Assembly: GCA_033238645.1 (NCBI GenBank)
Contig: BQXR01000014.1
Coordinates: 1-32,685 of the forward strand
Length of the DNA: 32,685 nucleotides
From: Thiomicrorhabdus sp033238645
GTDB taxonomy: Bacteria > Pseudomonadota > Gammaproteobacteria > Thiomicrospirales > Thiomicrospiraceae
Reading direction: 5' to 3'
Positions 7,893-15,661 of the stretch are shown here, in pieces. Numbering within the stretch: position 1 is the stretch's first letter; every line of letters begins with the position of its first letter. A program made the translations under genes and the position numbers. The notes below the pieces were generated by a model. That model was not told the origin of the DNA. It did not search any database and worked only from the letters and a program-made list of their open reading frames with translations.

Positions 7893-8897
7893 ATGCACGA
7901 TCATATGACGCAAGTTAACCAGAAAATAAATCCAGCTTTTTACCTATTTCACCTCCCTGCTCAGCGTTCTTCTCTCGTCTTAATTATTAGCCTGTTGCTT
8001 TTTTTATTACTTATAAGTCATAAAACTCAAGCATCCTATCTACCCTTATTATTGCAATCAGAAGCCGCTTACCAACAACAAACTAGCCATCCAGATGTTG
8101 TTATTATTGATACCCGTTCTCCAGAAGCGTACTCTGCAGGTCATATTAAAGGAGCAATTAACCTACCCATTACACAACTACATGAAACCCAAAACCATAT
8201 TAAAGAACGTATTATTGGCCCCCTAAAATTCCAACAAGTGGTTGAGCAAGCAGGCATACGAAAACAAGACCGTCTTATTTTTTATTCAGGCACCGACCCT
8301 TTAGTTGCTACCAGAGCCTTTTGGACATTTGAATTTTATGGACATCCATCTAACAGCATTTTAGATGGTGGTTATTCTGCATGGGTTTTTCAAGGCCTTC
8401 CTGTTGACTCAAACCAGGTAATACAGCCTCCGTCTCAATACACCATTGAGCTTAACACAAGCCGTCTTGCCTCCAAGTTTAATACCCTCGTGGCAACCCA
8501 AACCAACGATACCCTTCTAATTGATGCTCGTCCAAAAATTGAATTTGAAGGGGGTAAGACAAGAGGCAAACGATTGGGTCATATTCCCACCGCAGTTAAC
8601 CTAGAATTTTCAAAAGTGTTTAATACTCGTGTCATGCAAACAGGAGAAGCAACCTATTCCACTTTCATTAAAACAGATGAAATAAAAAAACTCCTCTCTC
8701 GATTACCCAACAAAAAAAATATCATTCTTTACTGTAATACAGGTGATGAAGCCTCTGCACTCTATTTTGCTTTTCGTTTAATTAATAAAGACGCTGCACT
8801 CTACGAAGGTTCTTGGGTAGAGTGGAGCGCTGATAAGTATCTTCCTATCGCTAGCAGCTTAACCTCGCCTTTACTTAAAGAGAGCGAAGCTAAATGA
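7893..8897 (+). CDS. Exported or membrane-anchored tandem rhodanese (sulfurtransferase)
   Basis: 334 residues. A hydrophobic stretch at about 27-46 ending KTQA-SYL looks like a signal peptide or anchor, so the enzyme should act in the periplasm. Two rhodanese domains follow: residues 65-170 (VVIIDTRSPEAYSAGHIKGAINLP) and 200-320 (LLIDARPKIEF). The second has the active-site loop CNTGDE with Cys281. In the first the equivalent position is Ser132 (YSGTDP), as expected for the inactive N-terminal half of SseA/thiosulfate sulfurtransferases. The loop matches neither the CRxGx[RT] nor the CG[ST]GVT class closely, so the sulfur donor is unknown. The stop overlaps the next start (ATGA), coupling it to a GGDEF/EAL protein. 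Confidence 0.85.
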   Translation: MHDHMTQVNQKINPAFYLFHLPAQRSSLVLIISLLLFLLLISHKTQASYLPLLLQSEAAYQQQTSHPDVVIIDTRSPEAYSAGHIKGAINLPITQLHETQNHIKERIIGPLKFQQVVEQAGIRKQDRLIFYSGTDPLVATRAFWTFEFYGHPSNSILDGGYSAWVFQGLPVDSNQVIQPPSQYTIELNTSRLASKFNTLVATQTNDTLLIDARPKIEFEGGKTRGKRLGHIPTAVNLEFSKVFNTRVMQTGEATYSTFIKTDEIKKLLSRLPNKKNIILYCNTGDEASALYFAFRLINKDAALYEGSWVEWSADKYLPIASSLTSPLLKESEAK

Positions 8898-10879
8898 TGG
8901 CTCTAAGAATAAAACTAAATTTATTATTGATTACTATATTAGTTTTTACTAATGGTGGGCTGGCTTACTTACTGAGTGAAAAGCAAAAAGAGATTATCTC
9001 CGAAAACATCAATATTCAAGCCGAAGCCATTAGTACTCTTATTGCCCAAGATGCTATTCAATTGATTCTTCTTAACACCCCCAATTCAGCCACGGATATT
9101 ACCAATAAGTTAAGTACTCTTAAAACACTAGCCAAAGTAAAATTTTATAATGCCAATAATAAAAATATACTGTCGATACAGAACAAAACAAATATAAATG
9201 AAGAAAACTTAGTTTCCAAAAAACTCCCTCTTATAAATTTAGACCATACTCTAGGGGAAATTGAACTCTTTTTCACCCGTGAAGCTTATGAAAATGCTGC
9301 TCAAAGTTTAAGCTTCTTTTTAATACAAATTTTTGCCATTGGCTTAGTCCTTACTCTACTGTTTGCTCTCTATTTAGACCAATTTTTCAGTAAGCGTATC
9401 TCCATTTTAAATACTGCCCTTCAAAAAACCACCAACAAACAGGATTACAGTATTAGACTGCCAAGTGATCACGCTGATGAAATCGGGAAAGCCTATCAAA
9501 ACTTTAATCAACTAGTAAAAAACACCGAACAACTACTCAAAAAACAAGCAAAACAAGAGAAAATTCTCCACTTTCAAGCCAACCACGACAACCTGACTGG
9601 CTTACACAACCGTCTGTACATTACCGAACGCCTAAAAGAGTTAATTAGTACCGAGGCCTCACAAGCCATACACGCTTTATGTTATTTTGACTTGGACAAA
9701 TTTAAAATCATTAACGATACATTTGGTCATCCCATTGGAGACCAACTATTAATCAAACTTTCCAAACAAATTAAACACTTTGTCAACACCATACCTCATG
9801 CCAGTATTGCCCGTATCGGAGGAGATGAATTTGTCTTAATTGTACGTAACACCAATAAAAAGGCCCTTTCCAAGGTCTTGCGAACCTTACAAACACTTAT
9901 TCAAGAATTTCGTCTTGAATACCAGTCTCAGCAACTTTCCATTGGTGTGAGCATAGGTTCTATTCTTTTTCACCCCCCCCAAAATAATATTCACCCCTTG
10001 TTTGCTGCCGCCGATACAGCTTGCTATCATGCCAAAAATAAAGGGGGCAACACCACTTCTATTTTCTGGCTCGACAGCCCTGAACTTAAGATTGAAAAAG
10101 AACTCATTAATTGGGTGCACCGCATTCGACATGCCATTACCCAGCGTCAACTTTTAGTTTACCTGCAGCCCATTGTAAAAAGCCAGGCAACGAAAAGCTC
10201 TAAATGCGCATACGAATCACTTGTTCGCTTACAAGAAGGCGATAAAATCATCCCCCCCTTTGCATTTATTCCCACTTTAGAACGCTTTCAGATGATGCCT
10301 GAAATTGACTTTTACATGATTAATGAGGTCACTAATCAATTAAAATCCAAACCTGAATTTTTAGACAGCGTGGATCATATTTCCATTAATCTGTCTGGCA
10401 GCACCTTAACCGTTACCAATGCCGCAGACAGAATCATAAAAATCATTAAACAGTCCCAGCTACCCTTTCACAAGTTTTGTTTTGAAATTACCGAAACCAG
10501 TGCTGTATCCAATTTAACCGAAGCTCAAACTTTTATTAAAAAATTATCAAAAAAAGGGTGTTTGTTTTCATTAGACGACTTTGGAACAGGTATGGCCTCA
10601 TTTGAGTATCTTTATGCACTGCCTTTAAATACGCTTAAAATTGATGGGAGTTTTATTAAAGATATCGTAACCGATCCCATTAAATATGAGATGGTCAAAG
10701 CCATGCAAAGTATTGCTAACTTAATGAATTTGGAAACCGTTGCTGAGTATGTTGAAACACAAGAGATTATTGATAAGCTCAATGAAATAGGAATTCAACA
10801 CCATCAAGGCTACCATTACAGCATCCCCAAACCCATTCAATCATTTATGACCACTGGTACTGCTAAAATTGAAGAATAG
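8894..10879 (+). CDS. Membrane GGDEF-EAL cyclic di-GMP turnover protein
   Basis: 661 residues. Two membrane helices (about 6-26 and 139-162) enclose a periplasmic sensor of roughly 110 residues, followed by a HAMP-like segment (163-215). The GGDEF domain has intact GGDEF at 309-313, but the I-site RxxD expected near 300-303 is absent, so product inhibition is unlikely. The EAL domain has ESL at 441-443, DDFGTG at 561-566, LKIDGSF with Lys582 and AEYVET with Glu618, so phosphodiesterase activity is plausible. The ATGA overlap with the upstream rhodanese suggests that this partner, or its product, signals to the periplasmic domain. The gene contains runs of C8 (9973-9980) and C7 (10252-10258), unusual in this AT-rich DNA. 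Confidence 0.92.
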   Translation: MMALRIKLNLLLITILVFTNGGLAYLLSEKQKEIISENINIQAEAISTLIAQDAIQLILLNTPNSATDITNKLSTLKTLAKVKFYNANNKNILSIQNKTNINEENLVSKKLPLINLDHTLGEIELFFTREAYENAAQSLSFFLIQIFAIGLVLTLLFALYLDQFFSKRISILNTALQKTTNKQDYSIRLPSDHADEIGKAYQNFNQLVKNTEQLLKKQAKQEKILHFQANHDNLTGLHNRLYITERLKELISTEASQAIHALCYFDLDKFKIINDTFGHPIGDQLLIKLSKQIKHFVNTIPHASIARIGGDEFVLIVRNTNKKALSKVLRTLQTLIQEFRLEYQSQQLSIGVSIGSILFHPPQNNIHPLFAAADTACYHAKNKGGNTTSIFWLDSPELKIEKELINWVHRIRHAITQRQLLVYLQPIVKSQATKSSKCAYESLVRLQEGDKIIPPFAFIPTLERFQMMPEIDFYMINEVTNQLKSKPEFLDSVDHISINLSGSTLTVTNAADRIIKIIKQSQLPFHKFCFEITETSAVSNLTEAQTFIKKLSKKGCLFSLDDFGTGMASFEYLYALPLNTLKIDGSFIKDIVTDPIKYEMVKAMQSIANLMNLETVAEYVETQEIIDKLNEIGIQHHQGYHYSIPKPIQSFMTTGTAKIEE

Positions 10880-10963
10880 CAATACCAAAGTGACCTGAAC
10901 AGTCACGCCCTTATCTATTTGATTACCTACCTATTGACGACCCACTAAATTGCTACAATCGTT

Positions 10964-11940
10964 TTAAAAATCATACCGTGTTTTAAAGCCGCAGTCTTCT
11001 ACTGCAAGCACATCGGCAAGGTTAGGAAACCACTCAGGTGAGATGTAAAACTGTTCATTCACTGATACTAACACCTTTTGTTGATAAGGCGCATAATCAA
11101 ACTGCTTACCTTAAATTCAGTCATACGTTACCTCATCTGAAGTTTTCAACGATTGAACGGTTAGTGCAGTAAAAACGGAATGACTACTGTAACTCGGAGT
11201 TTTTTAAGGTAAAGAATGTCGATTCAGGCAGTTGGGCGCATAGTTTTTCTGACTAGGTATACACTGCTATGAGACATTTCTGGCTATCTGGAATCAACTG
11301 ATTCACGAAAGCCAAGGCAAGCAGTAACAATACCTTACGTAACTGCACCAGCGACAAACGTGCACAACAACGTTACCGATAACAGCAGCCAATGCAACCC
11401 AGTAGATTTGGTAAAGCTCACTAATAATAAAATAGCTAATAAAGGCAGTGTGGCAAACAATGCCTGTTTAAACAGGGGGTACATATTATTTTGTATTTTC
11501 TGAGATGCATCACAAAAAGACCTCACCCAATAACCACCCCTAATGGCGATAATAGCACCAAAATCATAAGTACATAAAAGAGTACATTTCCTATTTAACT
11601 AGCACTGCCTGTTGTTCTGGAAAAGAAATTAAAGAGAATATTGTTCCAACAATGAGAGGCATTAAAATACAAGTTTTCCGCCACAAAAAGTAATACCACA
11701 GCCGTCATTAACAGACAGTATTTCCAAACAATCTGACAAATAAACACAAGACTATATAAAAACAGACCAAGTTACATAAAGGCCACAGAATACTTGGATA
11801 ACAATGCCTGCCCTAAAAAAAACTACCAATATCGTATGAAAAACCGAGGGTAGCGCCAATGCTTTGGTATAGAAATAGAAGCCCAGTACCACCAAAAAAA
11901 ACCAATACCGTATCATTGGCGGTCACCACAAACTTCTTAA
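10964..11940 (-). pseudogene. Decayed GT83/ArnT-like glycosyltransferase, copy of the gene at 12163-13728
   Basis: Nucleotide similarity to the intact gene runs in order over the whole stretch. For example 11020-11065 matches 12238-12283 (the ...AACCACTCAGG / AACCATTCTGG region), 11640-11810 matches 13044-13220 (TTGTTCCAAC...), and 11880-11935 matches 13282-13345. Frameshifts, stops and small deletions are frequent; the longest open piece (11335-11526) encodes LLAILLLVSFTKSTGLHW, compare LLGILLMVSFTNGVGLHW in the intact protein. The 5' end, about 130 codons, is missing and the break joins a fragment of epmB. The gap 10880-10963 before it holds nothing recognisable. Confidence 0.88.
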
Positions 11941-12124
11941 GCAGGGGGTACAGCCCTACTACTTGAATCAATTAGATCGTGTGCAGGGCTCTGCACATTT
12001 TGAAGTGAGTGATGCAGAGGCGATTGCACTACATACGGCTTTAAGAGAGCGCCTATCGGGCTAGCTGCTACCACAGATAGTGAAGGATATCGCTAAGACA
12101 CCTTTCAAAATGTCCTTAACCTAA
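11933..12124 (+). pseudogene. 3' fragment of a second epmB
   Basis: Reading 11945 onward gives GVQPYYLNQLDRVQG, nearly identical to GVLPYYLNQLDRVQG of the intact EpmB, then SAHFEVSDAEAIALHTALRERLSG, an in-frame TAG, and LLPQIVKDIAKTPFKMSLT ending at TAA. Only the last 60 or so codons remain. The sequence is diverged from the intact copy at 6830-7789, and the terminal KTPF is closer to the usual EpmB ending (KTPL in E. coli) than the intact gene's YKTEL. It ends 38 bp before the convergent intact glycosyltransferase. Confidence 0.92.
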
Positions 12125-12162
12125 TCTTGGTTTAAAGCCTAATTTAACGGTTAAACTCGTAT

Positions 12163-13728
12163 TTAGGCGGGGTCTTTAAAACCGTACTTAGCTTTAAAAG
12201 GTGAACTCTCAATGCCTAACCAACCTGCTATATCAGGGAACCATTCTGGCACTTTGTAGAATAGTTCATTGACGACCGTCAAAACCTCTTTATGGTAAAG
12301 CGCATAATTAAAGCCACTCCCTGTAATCATATAATAAGTGACCTTATCACTGATCTTTAACTCTTCAATCTTGGTTTGTGCAAAGAAGCGTGAGACCTCA
12401 TTAATCTCTTTTTCGTGCGTAACAAACACCTGAATAGTCTTGCCGTCTAGCAGCTTAAAGTTAGTCTTCTTATCATCCTCGCGGCCATACTTTGAGACAC
12501 TCATAAAGACATGAATATTGTCATTATCACAGTGATATGAGAGTGCTGATTGGCTACTATAGCCCAAGGTGTAAAAGGTGGTTTTAGGCAGTTGTGCACA
12601 AACAGCTTCTGGCTGATTATAGACAGCAACATGATGCTTCTGTGACACGGGTACTAACTGATCAACAAAGGCGAGCGCCCCCAATAAAATCGCACCTAAC
12701 ACCAGCGAACTGTAACCATTAAATAGATAGACACGTTGTAGTTGCTGCTTAGAGAGTTGGCTGTACAGAAGATAGAGCAGTGTTACCGCAATCAATGGCC
12801 AGTGCAACCCAACACCATTAGTAAAACTAACCATTAACAGAATACCTAGTAACGGCATACTGGCAAATAATACTTGTTTAGTAAGTGGCGATGCAGCAAC
12901 CTTATAGCTCTGATGATCCCCTCTATCTTTGATTAGATATAAAAGTGCTAATGGTGATAACAGCACTATAACCATCATAATATAGGTAATGACATTACTC
13001 AGTTCAAACGCACTCTCAGTGGTTCGTGAGAAGAAGTTAAATAGAATATTGTTCCAACCATGGGTGGCGTTAAAGTAGATATTTTCTAAAACAAATAACA
13101 TGATCACCACGGTCATGACTGACAGCAGTTTCCAACCATAGTGTCTGATATAAACCAAACTATATAGAAACAAGCCCACCAACATAAAGCCCGCAAAGTA
13201 TTTAGAGAGGAAAGCCATCCCTAAAAATAGTCCCGCTAACAGGGCATTGAATAGAGTGGGCTTTGCAAGGGTTCTGGCATAGAAGTAAAAACCAATCACC
13301 GAGAAAAAGACCAGCACAGTATCATTAGCGGTGACCACAAACATCAGCGAAATAGGCGAGACCAAAAAGGCCATGGCGACATAGAAAGCAATCTCTTGGC
13401 GTACTTGTGGATGCAGTCTAAGTGTTTGATAGAGTACGGTAGCAATCACGATAGCCGCCATAAAAGCAAACATGCGATAGACCACCAAACTGTCCGCAAT
13501 GCCTCTGATAAAGTAGAGCAACCAACCGACCATTGGTGGGTGATCGTAATAACCTAACGACAGCTCATGCCCCCAAACAATAAAGTAGGCTTCATCGCCC
13601 GTTAATGGCAACAGAAGGATTAAAGCTAACTTCAATGCCAAAAACACCAACAGCATCACTCCCTCATGAAGCGACATGCTAGAGAAAAAGCTTAATATTG
13701 ATGAACTGGCTGATGTAGAGTGAGGCAA
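12163..13728 (-). CDS. ArnT-like membrane glycosyltransferase (GT83 / PMT superfamily)
   Basis: 521 residues with about a dozen hydrophobic segments. The first luminal loop has GDEAYF (Asp45-Glu46), and YYDHPPMVGW (about 60-69) is the second family signature. A roughly 150-residue soluble C-terminal domain follows (residues 355 on). Such enzymes take a sugar from a polyprenyl-phosphate carrier and place it on lipid A, glycans or proteins on the periplasmic side. It lies just downstream of the DUF212 and UbiA genes on the same strand, so the polyprenyl-phosphate pentose made by this cluster is a natural donor. A decayed paralogue lies directly downstream (10964-11940). The acceptor cannot be told from sequence. 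Confidence 0.88.
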   Translation of the reverse strand: MPHSTSASSSILSFFSSMSLHEGVMLLVFLALKLALILLLPLTGDEAYFIVWGHELSLGYYDHPPMVGWLLYFIRGIADSLVVYRMFAFMAAIVIATVLYQTLRLHPQVRQEIAFYVAMAFLVSPISLMFVVTANDTVLVFFSVIGFYFYARTLAKPTLFNALLAGLFLGMAFLSKYFAGFMLVGLFLYSLVYIRHYGWKLLSVMTVVIMLFVLENIYFNATHGWNNILFNFFSRTTESAFELSNVITYIMMVIVLLSPLALLYLIKDRGDHQSYKVAASPLTKQVLFASMPLLGILLMVSFTNGVGLHWPLIAVTLLYLLYSQLSKQQLQRVYLFNGYSSLVLGAILLGALAFVDQLVPVSQKHHVAVYNQPEAVCAQLPKTTFYTLGYSSQSALSYHCDNDNIHVFMSVSKYGREDDKKTNFKLLDGKTIQVFVTHEKEINEVSRFFAQTKIEELKISDKVTYYMITGSGFNYALYHKEVLTVVNELFYKVPEWFPDIAGWLGIESSPFKAKYGFKDPA

Positions 13729-13770
13729 AGGTGTCCTTAAAAATGAATCATTATCTATTCAACAAAATAA

Positions 13771-14181
13771 TTATAAAAAACTGTGTACAACATAAGCGGT
13801 CACAACGCCGGTGATAATTCCACCTAGTATCTCAAACTTGGTGTGTCCCATTCTTTCACGTAAAACAGAGCGATCACTCGTACTGTTCAATAAATTAATT
13901 GCTTCAGCATGTTTACCCACTTGTCGTCGTAGGCTACTGGCATCCAAAAGTACAATAAAACTCAAAGCCATCGCGACACCAAATGCAGGATGATCAATGC
14001 CCTCGGTAAAACCAATCAGTGCAGCCATACTGGTGACAATCGCGCTATGGTTACTCGGCATACCACCATAACCAATCAAGCCAAAGGCCAACTGCTTAGC
14101 GCGAATACTATTAATAATAAACTTGCTAATACCCGCAACCAGCCAAGCAAAAATTGGCATTATCAGATAGGATAAATCCAC
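13771..14181 (-). CDS. DUF212 (divergent PAP2) membrane phosphatase, candidate phosphoribosyl-polyprenol phosphatase
   Basis: 136 residues, DUF212/YuiD family. Conserved blocks are GGMPSNHSAIVTS (39-51, His45), LLDASSLRRQVGKHAE (78-92) and RERMGHTKFEILGGIITG (108-125), which replace the classical PAP2 phosphatase motifs. Three to four membrane helices are expected. It directly abuts the UbiA prenyltransferase gene (stop and start adjacent at 14181/14182). In mycobacteria the product of that enzyme is dephosphorylated by the PAP2 protein Rv3807c; no other phosphatase is in this cluster, so this protein is the best candidate for that step. That role is inference. Confidence 0.85.
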   Translation of the reverse strand: MDLSYLIMPIFAWLVAGISKFIINSIRAKQLAFGLIGYGGMPSNHSAIVTSMAALIGFTEGIDHPAFGVAMALSFIVLLDASSLRRQVGKHAEAINLLNSTSDRSVLRERMGHTKFEILGGIITGVVTAYVVHSFL

Positions 14182-15087
14182 TTAAGCGCCTACTCCCGTT
14201 GTTGCAGGCCAAAGAACCCACAGGCAAACGCCAATCCAAGCGATGACAGTAATCAGCAGCTGTTTATCCGCCAAAAGCGCATCGGTGGGCGATTCACCCT
14301 CGCCAAGCATCTCACTGATATACCAATAACGAAACAGGCCAAACAGCACGAATGGAATGGTAAAAACCATCTCTGGGCGTGTGTTCATCACAAATAGGCT
14401 ATAAAACAGTAACGCACCCGTTGCCGAGATCTCGGCATAACGGTCAATTAGCGATATGGTATAGCGCTCTAATACTTTGCGCCCCTCTTGATTGGTCTGG
14501 ACTAACTCTTGGCGTCTTTTAACCGCTGCCAAAAACAGTGCTAAGCAAAGCGTGGTAACAAACATCCAAGAAGAGACGGGCACATCAATCGCCATCCCCC
14601 CTGCGTAAACCCGCAGAACAAACCCAATAGCAATGGTAAAGATATCCAAAACAGGTTCGTGTTTTAGATAAAAGCTATAAGCCAAATTCAACAGCAGATA
14701 GGCGACAATCACCATCATAATCTCAGGCTGTAACCAGAAGCCAACCGCTAAAGTAGTATAAAGCCCCACCAGTAATATTTTAGCCTGATACGGCAAAACC
14801 TGACCTGATGCTAAAGGTCTTTTAAGACTTTTAACGGGGTGTTTTCTATCAGCCTCTATATCTTTTAAATCATTAACAATATAGGTGGCAGAGGCGGCAA
14901 CACTAAATAGAGCAAATGCCCATAGTGTTTGTGTAATGGCAATTAAATCAAGAAACAGTCCTGTAAAAAGTAGCGGTGCAAAAACAAAGCCATTTTTAAT
15001 CCACTGGCGAGGTCGTGCTAACTTAAACAAGCCAAGCAATACCGATTGATTACCTGTGCTAGATGGACTAGAAGTGTTAGAATCCAT
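14182..15087 (-). CDS. ubiA: UbiA-family 5-phosphoribosyl-1-phosphate:polyprenol-phosphate transferase (DPPR synthase type)
   Basis: 301 residues with eight to nine membrane helices. The first Asp-rich motif is NDLKDIEADRKHP (72-84) and the second is YSFYLKHEPVLDIFTIAIGFVLR (about 137-159). The variants NDxxDxEADRxHPxKxxRP and YSxxLKxxxxLD fit the branch containing mycobacterial Rv3806c, which transfers phosphoribose from PRPP to decaprenyl phosphate, rather than ubiquinone-pathway UbiA. Neighbours DprE1 and DprE2 use the dephosphorylated product, which supports this assignment. It is divergent from the gtrA-dprE1-dprE2 genes, with a 133-bp shared upstream region. Confidence 0.88.
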   Translation of the reverse strand: MDSNTSSPSSTGNQSVLLGLFKLARPRQWIKNGFVFAPLLFTGLFLDLIAITQTLWAFALFSVAASATYIVNDLKDIEADRKHPVKSLKRPLASGQVLPYQAKILLVGLYTTLAVGFWLQPEIMMVIVAYLLLNLAYSFYLKHEPVLDIFTIAIGFVLRVYAGGMAIDVPVSSWMFVTTLCLALFLAAVKRRQELVQTNQEGRKVLERYTISLIDRYAEISATGALLFYSLFVMNTRPEMVFTIPFVLFGLFRYWYISEMLGEGESPTDALLADKQLLITVIAWIGVCLWVLWPATTGVGA

Positions 15088-15220
15088 AAAAAATTTAATT
15101 AACCTTTTTATATTATTAGCTTAATGCCTAAAACGATCCCTTAAAGACCATTTTAATCAGTTTAAGTTATCTAATCTAAAAACCGTAAAGACTAGTGAAT
15201 TCGGGCTATTTATAGGGCTG

Positions 15221-15622
15221 TTGATCAGAAAAATGAAGATTGCACTAATGTACACGATTTTCGCAATATTCGCCACCATCGCGAACATTGTCGGCCAGGA
15301 TATTTCCACCACTATTTACCAAGGCCCCTTCTCAATTATGCTGTCTATTTTTGTCGGGACAGGCATTGGCTTAGTCTTAAAATATTGGTTGGATAAGCGC
15401 TATATTTTTCAGTTTCAAACCACGACGATTCAACAAGGTTCAAAAACGTTTACGCTTTATACGGTGATGGGGATTATCACCACCTTTATCTTCTGGGGAT
15501 TTGAGCTGGCATTTGATACCATTTACGAGACTAAAGAGATGCGCTATGTGGGCGGAGTGATTGGACTGGCTATCGGTTACTTTGTTAAGTATCAGCTCGA
15601 TAAACGTTATGTATTTAAATAA
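15221..15622 (+). CDS. GtrA-family small membrane protein
   Basis: 133 residues with four predicted membrane helices and two paired motifs typical of GtrA: LVLKYWLDKRYIFQF in the middle and YFVKYQLDKRYVFK at the C-terminus. GtrA proteins are thought to flip or deliver polyprenyl-phosphate sugars across the membrane. In Mycobacterium the GtrA protein Rv3789 lies directly before DprE1 and DprE2; the same order is seen here. The start is uncertain: a TTG at 15221 after AGGG, or the ATG at 15233 four codons later. Confidence 0.88.
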   Translation: MIRKMKIALMYTIFAIFATIANIVGQDISTTIYQGPFSIMLSIFVGTGIGLVLKYWLDKRYIFQFQTTTIQQGSKTFTLYTVMGIITTFIFWGFELAFDTIYETKEMRYVGGVIGLAIGYFVKYQLDKRYVFK

Positions 15623-15661
15623 ACCTCAATTAAACAATATGTATTTAAGTAGGAACAGCTC

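Noticed and set aside
11335..11526. A 63-residue hydrophobic open frame as a real small membrane protein
   Set aside because: It is a piece of the decayed glycosyltransferase copy, matching the intact gene's internal helices in the same order.
11260..12130. Insertion sequence or transposase remnant in the decayed region
   Set aside because: All recognisable pieces are the glycosyltransferase and epmB copies. No transposase motif or terminal inverted repeat was seen.
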